Shown: one piece after another, positions 1 through 5,271 of the stretch
Position numbering within the stretch: the stretch's first letter is position 1
Layout of the letters: every line of letters begins with the position of its first letter
Source: Alphaproteobacteria bacterium
GTDB lineage: Bacteria; Pseudomonadota; Alphaproteobacteria; Puniceispirillales; Marisalimonadaceae
Reading direction: 5' to 3'
Length of the DNA: 5,783 nt
NCBI GenBank assembly: GCA_016777645.1
Contig: JADHRC010000104.1
Span: forward strand, 1-5,783
Notes under the pieces: generated by a model
The model's database searches: none
What the model was told of the DNA's origin: nothing
Seen by the model: the letters and a program-made list of their open reading frames with translations, nothing else
Made by a program: the position numbers and the translations under genes

Positions 1-281
1 ATATGCAAGGAGGACCCGGTGTTTTTAAAGGTGACTTATTTTTTTATAAATAAGATGGGAACATTGGTAACGAGATAAAAAAAATAGATAATTCGAAATG
101 TCCTATATATCTTCTAACAGGAGAGTATGATTACTCTGCTACGCCAGAAGAAACAAAAATACTAGCTGATACAATTGGGATTAAAATGGTAAAGATGAAA
201 AATGTTGGTCATTTTCCTATGAGTGAAAATCCAGAAGAGTTTCTTAAATACTTGTATCCAGTTTTAGATAAAATAAGCTAA
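1..281 (+). pseudogene. Alpha/beta hydrolase, C-terminal part, interrupted by an in-frame stop
   Basis: The left edge cuts this gene, so only the C-terminal end is visible. It reads in the frame whose codons start at position 3. Before position 51 it gives QGGPGVFKGDLFFYK, then a TAA at 51-53, then an open stretch that ends at the TAA at 279-281. The downstream stretch has the usual end of an alpha/beta hydrolase. There is a strand with the acid residue (YLLTGEYDYS, Asp at codon 129-131) and a catalytic histidine motif (NVGHFPMSENPEEF, His at about 201-203). Both sides of the TAA look like one protein in the same frame, so a single nonsense change explains it better than a frameshift. As written, the protein would lose both its acid and its histidine and be inactive. 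It could instead be a sequencing or assembly error. The substrate is unknown. It converges on the SDR gene with no spacer. Confidence 0.75.
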
Positions 282-1043
282 CTACCAATCTTTACCTGCT
301 GTCCACCCACCATCTATTATCAAATTCGTACCCGTGCAAAAACTTGCTTCCTCGCTAGCAAGATATAAAACTGCACTAGAAATTTCATTAGGTTCTCCCC
401 AACGCTTCATGGCATGTAAATTCCTTACTTTTTCAGAAGCTTCCTCATCCTGGAAATATCTCTCAGTTAATGGAGTCCGAATTACTCCTGGACCAACAGC
501 ATTCACTCTTATGTCATATTTAGCTAGATCAATAGCTAATTGCTTTGTCATACCCGCAGTTGCGTGCTTAGAGGCAGTGTATGCACATCTGTTTGGTGCA
601 GAGGTTACACTCAAAGTAGAAGATGTTATCACTATATTTCCCTTAACCTTCTTCTCAATACAATGTTTGGCAAAAGTTTGAGCAGTAATAAAAACACCAG
701 TAACATTGATGTCAATTACCTTTCTCCACTCTTCAATAGATATTTCTAATGGTGAAACAATTTCTCTTATTCCAGCATTACAAAATGCAATATCTACACT
801 ACCATAGTGTTCAAAAGCATTCTTCATTACTTCTATAGTTTCATTTTGATTTGTTACATCTAATTTAAAGGGCTCTGCAATACCACCAGCAGACGTTATT
901 TCTTCAGAAACTCTTTTAGCCATGTCAAAATCTAGGTCTGTTACCACTACATTAGCGCCTTCTTTAGCAAAGCTTAATGATGTCTGGCGACCAATTCCAC
1001 CAGCTGCCCCAGTAATAATCACAGTTTTGTTTTTAAATCTCAT
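282..1043 (-). CDS. Short-chain dehydrogenase/reductase (SDR), classical type
   Basis: A 253-residue classical SDR, the normal length for the family: a cytosolic NAD(P)-dependent oxidoreductase acting on an alcohol or carbonyl. All hallmarks are visible: TGAAGGIG cofactor loop (11-18), Asp36 after the second strand (usually favours NAD over NADP), Asp62, NAG (89-91), Asn113, and catalytic Ser142, Tyr155 and Lys159 (YTASK). A PG motif lies at 185-186 and the C-terminus ends IIDGGWTAGKDW. The start is ATG at 1043 (MRFKNK), chosen because GGGAG at 1052-1056 sits 8 nt upstream and the glycine loop then falls at its usual position. An in-frame ATG at 1067 would add eight residues before this and would put the binding site inside the gene. 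The gene diverges from ridA and abuts the broken hydrolase at its 3' end. The substrate cannot be read from sequence; names such as 3-oxoacyl-ACP reductase would be over-annotation. Confidence 0.93.
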   Translation of the reverse strand: MRFKNKTVIITGAAGGIGRQTSLSFAKEGANVVVTDLDFDMAKRVSEEITSAGGIAEPFKLDVTNQNETIEVMKNAFEHYGSVDIAFCNAGIREIVSPLEISIEEWRKVIDINVTGVFITAQTFAKHCIEKKVKGNIVITSSTLSVTSAPNRCAYTASKHATAGMTKQLAIDLAKYDIRVNAVGPGVIRTPLTERYFQDEEASEKVRNLHAMKRWGEPNEISSAVLYLASEEASFCTGTNLIIDGGWTAGKDW

Positions 1044-1051
1044 TGAAAATT

Positions 1052-1056
1052 CTCCC
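1052..1056 (-). promoter_or_regulatory. Ribosome binding site of the SDR gene
   Basis: On the minus strand this reads GGGAG, 8 nt before the ATG at 1043. It decides the start at 1043 over the upstream in-frame ATG at 1067, because it would lie inside the coding region of the longer version. Confidence 0.75.
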
Positions 1057-1108
1057 AGTAAATGCAAGTTTATTTAAAATATTTTTTTTCACAACAAATA
1101 ATCATATC

Positions 1109-1113
1109 AGGAG
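1109..1113 (+). promoter_or_regulatory. Ribosome binding site setting the TTG start of ridA
   Basis: A full AGGAG lies 7 nt before the TTG at 1121. The only upstream in-frame ATG, at 1043, lies across the start codon of the SDR gene and would add 26 residues with no family resemblance. The site therefore argues for a TTG start. Confidence 0.8.
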
Positions 1114-1120
1114 CCGAATA

Positions 1121-1507
1121 TTGGATATAGAACATTTAGTTTTCGAAAAAGGACCCAAAAGAGTTGGTCCCTTTAGCCATGCTGTAAAGGCAGGAGACTT
1201 TATATTTGTTACAGGACAAATGCCTACTTTACCAGATAATCCAGATGTGCTTATTAGTAATGACGTGGAAGAGCAAACTCATCAGGTAATGAAAAATCTA
1301 ATTAATGTTCTAGAGCAGTGTGGGTCTTCATTAGAAAGAGTAACTTTCGTAAGAGTTTATTTAGTAAACTTTCAAGATTTTGATAAAGTAAATAAAATTT
1401 ATAAGTCTTATTTTAATGAAGAAAAACTTCCTGCAAGAACATGTATAGGTGTTACAGGTCTTGCAGTTGGTGCTTCAGTTGAAATTGATCTAATAGCAAA
1501 ACAATAA
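1121..1507 (+). CDS. ridA: RidA-family reactive enamine/imine deaminase
   Basis: A 128-residue protein, the usual length of RidA (YjgF/YER057c/UK114). These cytosolic trimers hydrolyse reactive enamines and imines, such as 2-aminoacrylate from PLP enzymes, to keto acids and ammonia. Family features are GPFSHAV (16-22), FIFVTGQ (27-33) and the C-terminal PARTC with Arg106, which matches the substrate-binding Arg105 of E. coli RidA. Glu121 in VEIDLIA matches Glu120. Keeping the arginine suggests an active deaminase rather than an arginine-less Rid relative. Position 18 is Phe where E. coli RidA has Tyr17. The start is TTG at 1121, based on AGGAG at 1109-1113 and on the family length. It is followed after 16 nt by azlC on the same strand, so all three genes are probably one transcript. 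A pathway-specific role, such as the aminoacrylate step RutC performs in pyrimidine breakdown, is possible. Confidence 0.9.
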   Translation: MDIEHLVFEKGPKRVGPFSHAVKAGDFIFVTGQMPTLPDNPDVLISNDVEEQTHQVMKNLINVLEQCGSSLERVTFVRVYLVNFQDFDKVNKIYKSYFNEEKLPARTCIGVTGLAVGASVEIDLIAKQ

Positions 1508-1523
1508 TTTAGAAAATATATTT

Positions 1524-2243
1524 ATGAAAAAAAAATATACTCCATTTCAAAAAGGTATTTTGACTGGATTTGGTTTTCCAGGAATTGGTATGAGTGCCGC
1601 TATGTTTGGTTATGGAGTTTATGCTGGCGAAGCCGGTCTTGATATTTACATTTGCCTTGCTTCATTATTGGTACTCTGGAGTATGCCAGGAATGGTTATT
1701 TTTGTATCTTTATATACAATTGGTGCTCCTATTATCTTACTGTTTACTACAGTATTATTGGCAAATGTTAGACAATTTTTTCTAGTATTATCAGGCATGA
1801 CCTTAATAAATATTCATAGTCACAAAATATCTTTCATTTCTAAGTTACTATGGGCCCACCTAATTAGTCCAACTGGTTGGGCTGAATTATCTAAAGCTAG
1901 GAATGAACTAGAGGAAAAAGAACTTCTTTATTTTTTTAAAGGTTTGACCTTGGCCTTAGTCACGATCACTTCTTTAACAACAATAATTGGTTATAAATTA
2001 TATTATTTACTTCCCTCAGATATTGTGTCCATTCCAGTTTTTATCATGCCACTATATTTGACTATTTTAATGCTAAGAGCTGTTGAAATTTATTATAGAG
2101 TAGCTGTGATAAGTGGGGGCATCATTTGTCCTATTCTATTCCCATATTTTAGTGATTGGAGTTTAATTATAGCAGGTCTTTGTGGTGGCACCCTCGGACT
2201 AGTAGTTAATTATTTCTTAGATAAAAGTAAAATAAATGCTTAA
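1524..2243 (+). CDS. azlC: AzlC-type permease, large subunit of a probable branched-chain amino acid exporter
   Basis: A 239-residue hydrophobic protein similar in length and layout to AzlC of Bacillus and YgaZ of E. coli (about 245-255 residues). It should sit in the inner membrane. Likely membrane segments lie near residues 12-34, 41-62, 66-90, 134-156, 168-184, 187-207 and 212-232. Between segments three and four is a polar region with the charged stretch SKARNELEEKE (123-133). The family-typical N-x-R motif is present at 81-83 (LANVRQFF). With AzlD-type partners, family members export branched-chain amino acids: azlCD causes 4-azaleucine resistance in B. subtilis, and YgaZH exports valine in E. 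coli. The ATG at 1524 has no good Shine-Dalgarno and lies 16 nt after ridA, suggesting translation depends partly on ridA. Substrate specificity is inferred from the family and could differ. Confidence 0.85.
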   Translation: MKKKYTPFQKGILTGFGFPGIGMSAAMFGYGVYAGEAGLDIYICLASLLVLWSMPGMVIFVSLYTIGAPIILLFTTVLLANVRQFFLVLSGMTLINIHSHKISFISKLLWAHLISPTGWAELSKARNELEEKELLYFFKGLTLALVTITSLTTIIGYKLYYLLPSDIVSIPVFIMPLYLTILMLRAVEIYYRVAVISGGIICPILFPYFSDWSLIIAGLCGGTLGLVVNYFLDKSKINA

Positions 2244-2592
2244 TGCTTTACCTGAAAACAGTAGTCTTCTGCCATGGGTTATGCTGCTCATAGCAAGTCT
2301 TGGAATATTTATATGGAGAATTCTTGGGCTTGTTTTATCAAAGAAAATAGATAAAGACAGTCTTTTAGCAAAATGGATTAACGCTGTAGCTTTTGCTATG
2401 ACAACAGGACTTATGATTAGAATTATCATTTTCCCTACTGGGGCTCTAGCAGAAACTCAATTACTCGACAGACTTATACCTTTCTTGGTTGGCGTCTTAA
2501 CATTTTTATTCTTTTCACAAAAACCCATTGTTGGGCTCTTGATTGGAGTATTAGCCTTTAGCTCAACAGTTATCTATAATCAACATTTTTAA
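2236..2592 (+). CDS. azlD: AzlD-type small membrane partner of the AzlC permease
   Basis: A 118-residue membrane protein with four likely membrane segments (about 12-34, 47-66, 77-93 and 97-114), the size and layout of AzlD/YgaH small subunits. The conserved look of the family is seen in WRILGLVL (27-34), followed by a short polar loop, then KWINAVAFAMTTGLM (46-60). Family members pair with the AzlC-type protein to form the amino acid exporter. The ATG at 2236 lies inside the end of azlC and the two frames overlap by 8 nt. No Shine-Dalgarno stands out, which fits translational coupling of the two subunits. At its 3' end the TAA (2590-2592) overlaps the TAA of the convergent acyl-CoA dehydrogenase gene. 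Similarity of small membrane proteins is weak on its own, so the assignment rests partly on the neighbour. Confidence 0.83.
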   Translation: MLNALPENSSLLPWVMLLIASLGIFIWRILGLVLSKKIDKDSLLAKWINAVAFAMTTGLMIRIIIFPTGALAETQLLDRLIPFLVGVLTFLFFSQKPIVGLLIGVLAFSSTVIYNQHF

Positions 2593-3764
2593 TTATCAGA
2601 AACTAATTGCTTTGCAATAATAAGTTTTTGAAGCTCATTAGTTCCCTCACCTATAGCTAAAAGCGGAGCATCTCTGTAATATCTCTCAATATTATACTCT
2701 GGAGAGTACCCAAACCCACCGTGAATTCTCATCGCTTCAGTAGAATTAAATAAAGCAGTTTCAGTTGCAAAAAGTTTAGCCATTCCTGCTTGCAAATCTG
2801 ACCTTTTGCCAGAATCATAAGCTTTTGCAGCTTGTTCAGTTAATAATCTTGAAGCTTCAAGTTTAGTAGCCATTTCAGCTAACTTAATTTGTATTGATTG
2901 ATGCTCACTAATCGGTTTGCCGAATGTTTTCCTAACCTTTGCATATTCAATTGAATCTTCCAAAGAGGCTCTTGCTACACCCACTCCTCTAGCTGCGACA
3001 TTAATTCTACCTAATTCGAGCCCTGCTAAAATTTGTTTTAACCCTTTACCTTCTATCTCACCAATAAGATTTGATGTAGGAACTTGAACATTTTCAAGTT
3101 GTACTTCACCAGTATCGATTCCTCTGTAACCAAGTTTTTTTAATTTTCTTGATACAAATCCGTCTTTCTTTTCAACAAGAATTAAGCTCATACCTTTGTG
3201 TGCTGGTTTAATGTGAGGGTCTGTTTTTACTAATACAGCTAAAATACTGCCTTGGACTGAATTTGTAATCCAAGTTTTAGTTCCATTAATTATATAGTTT
3301 CCCCCTACTTTCTCTGCTTTAGTTTTTATTGATTGCAAATCTGTTCCACAATCAGGTTCTGTTAAAGCAATGCCTCCTCTAATCTCCCCAGATGCAAACT
3401 TTGGAAGATAGTATTGCTTCATTTCTTCAGTACCAAATCTCTCCACAGCAGCACACATAATGAGATGTGAGTTAAAGATACCTGAGACAGACATCCAGAC
3501 AGCTGAGACATTTTCTACTATTTTCGAATAGGTAACTGCAGACAAGCCTAAACCACCATATTTCGGTGATATTGTTGCACCAAAAAGACCTAACTCAGCC
3601 ATTTTGTCAGCAATCATGTGAGGATATTTATCTTCTGACTCAAATTCTTTGACAAAAGGTTTTACATCCTTTTCTAGGAATTTATTTATAGTATCTATAA
3701 TAAGATTATCTTCTTGAGAAATTGAACTATCTTGTTCGAGTTCAATTATAGTTTGCTCATTCAT
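2589..3764 (-). CDS. Acyl-CoA dehydrogenase, FAD-dependent
   Basis: A 391-residue acyl-CoA dehydrogenase of normal length, complete from helical N-terminal domain to C-terminal helical domain. It would oxidise an acyl-CoA to the trans-2-enoyl-CoA using FAD and pass electrons to an electron-transfer flavoprotein. The middle beta domain has ALTEPDCGTD (133-142), close to the first family signature but with Cys where a small residue is usual, then KTWITN (163-168). The C-terminal part has KTFGKPISEHQ, IHGGFGYS (347-354) and YYRDAPLLAIGEGTNE. Glu373 of GEGT lines up with the catalytic base of medium-chain dehydrogenase. An Arg (346) stands where many members have Gln before IHGG. The ATG at 3764 has AGGAG 6 nt upstream (plus 3771-3775). 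It is the second gene of an operon with the MmgE/PrpD gene, 19 nt downstream of it. Chain length and branching of the substrate cannot be told from sequence. Confidence 0.93.
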   Translation of the reverse strand: MNEQTIIELEQDSSISQEDNLIIDTINKFLEKDVKPFVKEFESEDKYPHMIADKMAELGLFGATISPKYGGLGLSAVTYSKIVENVSAVWMSVSGIFNSHLIMCAAVERFGTEEMKQYYLPKFASGEIRGGIALTEPDCGTDLQSIKTKAEKVGGNYIINGTKTWITNSVQGSILAVLVKTDPHIKPAHKGMSLILVEKKDGFVSRKLKKLGYRGIDTGEVQLENVQVPTSNLIGEIEGKGLKQILAGLELGRINVAARGVGVARASLEDSIEYAKVRKTFGKPISEHQSIQIKLAEMATKLEASRLLTEQAAKAYDSGKRSDLQAGMAKLFATETALFNSTEAMRIHGGFGYSPEYNIERYYRDAPLLAIGEGTNELQKLIIAKQLVSDN

Positions 3765-3783
3765 ATTATTCTCCTAGAAATTA

Positions 3784-5166
3784 CTATCTATCAATTTGAC
3801 TATATTCAAAGATAGAGTTGATATTATTAGATTGATCTATTTTTAACATTAATTTTGTTAATTGATCTATTCTATCGTTTGACAAATAAGGCTCTGTTAA
3901 ACTTCTAAATTTAGATATAAACTCTGAATCTTCCATAAAGTTTTCTGGCTCACCCTTTGGTATTTTTACAAATTTCTCATGTTGTTTTCCGTTAACAACA
4001 ATTTTAACTTTAGCGCTCATATACTCAGGACAAAATTTTTCAGCATCCTCATCAGGACTTACTTTTATTCTATTACATAAAGATAGAGTATCAGAATTAT
4101 TGAGGTGATTTTTATAATCATCCCATTTCAATCCTCCACTTTTTACAGTAACTGCCGCACAAAATGGCATTGAAAATTGTCCATCGACTACACTCTTTGG
4201 ATTTTGTTTATCTTGTAAAGGATAACCTATAATGTTTAAGGCTGTTTCAGATAAACCAATATCAACATCTTCTAATTCATCTTCAGAAAAACCTAACTCA
4301 TTTTTTAATTCGATTATTCCGTCAATAGCCGCGTGGCTATATCTACATGATGGATAGGGTTTGACTCCTAAATTTAGAGTTTCAAATTTTTGTCCAAGTC
4401 CATCAACGGCTTTTTTCATATCTCCCCCAGAGGCGTAAGAATGGAAATAACCCCATTGTCCTTCAAAAGCTTTTGAGGGACCCTTAAAACCTTCACCAGC
4501 CATTATAGCACAACTCAAACCATTCTGAGCAGCTTGGCCAACATGTGATCTTTTTGTCCAAGCACCGTCTGTTAAAAATTGCATAGATCCTGCTGACTGA
4601 CTAAGAGCAATGCCAAAGGCAGATATATATTGATCCTTAGTAAGGCCCATAAGATATCCTGCGGCTGCGGCTGCGCCAAAGATACCACAAGTGGCTGAGG
4701 GGTGAAAACCCTTCTTGTAATGGGCTGATGAACCACCTGCCAAACCCAATCTTATTTGGATTTCATAACCAACTACACAAGCAGTAATTAATTCTTGTCC
4801 TGAGGATTTATTCATTTCGGCAGCTGCTAAAGCAGCAGCTAAAATTGGAGCGCTTGAATGAAGAGACGCTTCTGCGTGTGTGTCATCAAAATCAAGAGAA
4901 TGAGCTAAAGTTCCGTTTAACAAAGCTGCAGCACTTGGAGAATACGTTTTTTTATCAGAAAATACTTGGCAACTTCCATTTGACATTTCTAATTTATCGA
5001 TTGCAGAAACCAAACTAGAAGTTGATTCTGCATCATGCCTTGCTCTAATAATTATGCCAACAGTGTCCAAAATTAATAATTTTGTTCTTTTTATAACTTG
5101 AGCTGGAAGATTTTCATATTTTAGTTGTGCACAAAATTCTGCAAATTTTTCAGTCATATTTTCCAT
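3784..5166 (-). CDS. MmgE/PrpD-family protein (dehydratase, decarboxylase or isomerase of a carboxylic acid)
   Basis: A 460-residue cytosolic protein spanning the whole MmgE/PrpD fold. The family includes 2-methylcitrate dehydratase (PrpD, MmgE), cis-aconitate decarboxylase and less studied members. The signature HSLDFDDTH is at 89-97. Residues matching the active site described for human cis-aconitate decarboxylase are all present: Asp92, Thr96, His103, His155 (GFHPSATCGIFGAAAA), Lys205 (WTKRSHVGQAA) and His278 (KPYPSCRYSH). It is therefore likely active, but these residues do not separate the reactions. The start is ATG at 5166 (MENMTEK), with GGAG 6 nt upstream; a TTG at 5187 would place that site inside the gene. 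It heads an operon with the acyl-CoA dehydrogenase, as the family does in the B. subtilis mmg operon. The citrate synthase and lyase of a methylcitrate cycle are not in view, so calling it prpD would go too far. Confidence 0.9.
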   Translation of the reverse strand: MENMTEKFAEFCAQLKYENLPAQVIKRTKLLILDTVGIIIRARHDAESTSSLVSAIDKLEMSNGSCQVFSDKKTYSPSAAALLNGTLAHSLDFDDTHAEASLHSSAPILAAALAAAEMNKSSGQELITACVVGYEIQIRLGLAGGSSAHYKKGFHPSATCGIFGAAAAAGYLMGLTKDQYISAFGIALSQSAGSMQFLTDGAWTKRSHVGQAAQNGLSCAIMAGEGFKGPSKAFEGQWGYFHSYASGGDMKKAVDGLGQKFETLNLGVKPYPSCRYSHAAIDGIIELKNELGFSEDELEDVDIGLSETALNIIGYPLQDKQNPKSVVDGQFSMPFCAAVTVKSGGLKWDDYKNHLNNSDTLSLCNRIKVSPDEDAEKFCPEYMSAKVKIVVNGKQHEKFVKIPKGEPENFMEDSEFISKFRSLTEPYLSNDRIDQLTKLMLKIDQSNNINSIFEYSQIDR

Positions 5167-5172
5167 TAATTT

Positions 5173-5176
5173 CTCC
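5173..5176 (-). promoter_or_regulatory. Ribosome binding site of the MmgE/PrpD gene
   Basis: The minus strand reads TTGGAGA here, with GGAG 6 nt before the ATG at 5166. It sets the start seven codons downstream of a possible TTG start at 5187. Confidence 0.75.
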
Positions 5177-5190
5177 AATAATATCAAAAA

Positions 5191-5217
5191 ATGTTAAACT
5201 AAAATTTAATTTTACAA
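5191..5217 (-). promoter_or_regulatory. Possible promoter of the MmgE/PrpD-acyl-CoA dehydrogenase operon
   Basis: On the minus strand a -35-like TTGTAA (plus 5212-5217) and a -10-like TAACAT (plus 5191-5196) are separated by 15 bp. Each matches 4 of 6 consensus bases and the spacing is short, so this is weak evidence. Position supports it: it is the only non-coding DNA upstream of the operon, and it gives a leader of roughly 20 nt. Confidence 0.25.
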
Positions 5218-5240
5218 AACTAAAAAATAATTACTAATAT
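5211..5240 (+). promoter_or_regulatory. Possible promoter of the amidase gene
   Basis: A -35-like TTTACA (5211-5216, 5 of 6 consensus bases) and a -10-like TAATAT (5235-5240, 4 of 6) stand 18 bp apart. This would start transcription about 25 nt before the amidase ATG. It overlaps the candidate promoter on the other strand, so the two outward transcripts may compete or share a regulator. AT-rich DNA yields such matches easily. Confidence 0.35.
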
Positions 5241-5271
5241 ATACGTTTTTTAAAGAGTGAGTGTTTTTTTA

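Larger units (their letters stand above)
1044..1120. promoter_or_regulatory. Divergent control region between the SDR gene and ridA
   Basis: This 77-bp AT-rich spacer separates two genes read outward, so it should hold both promoters. For the SDR gene (minus strand) a weak sigma70-like pair is visible. The -35 is TTGTGA (plus 1089-1094) and the -10 is TAAACT (plus 1067-1072), 16 bp apart, each matching 4 of 6 consensus bases. For ridA only a -10-like TAAAAT (1075-1080) stands out, with no convincing -35. A run of eight T lies at 1082-1089. I see no clear operator palindrome and no riboswitch-like structure. The function follows from the gene layout; the exact elements are tentative. Confidence 0.45.

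Noticed and set aside
334..749. Two open frames on the + strand (334-681 and 540-749)
   Set aside because: Both lie antisense inside the SDR gene, show no family motifs or binding site, and the SDR frame is certain.
1082..1089. Run of eight T as an intrinsic terminator or phase-variable tract
   Set aside because: There is no stem before it, and it sits in non-coding DNA upstream of two divergent genes, where it reads as promoter spacer.
1594..1785. Open frame of 63 residues on the + strand
   Set aside because: It is a shifted frame inside azlC. Its hydrophobic look comes from the membrane-coding bias of the true gene.
2217..2429. Open frame of 70 residues on the - strand
   Set aside because: It is antisense to azlD and the azlC end, without a binding site or recognisable motif.
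2606..2618. Small inverted repeat ATTGC-TTT-GCAAT as a terminator between azlD and the acyl-CoA dehydrogenase
   Set aside because: The stem is five weak pairs, it codes for the dehydrogenase C-terminus (AKQL), and the following T run is short and offset.
4660..4680. GCxGC-rich short repeat, possibly a simple repeat tract
   Set aside because: It encodes the alanine stretch after GIFG (residues 165-169) that is normal in MmgE/PrpD proteins.
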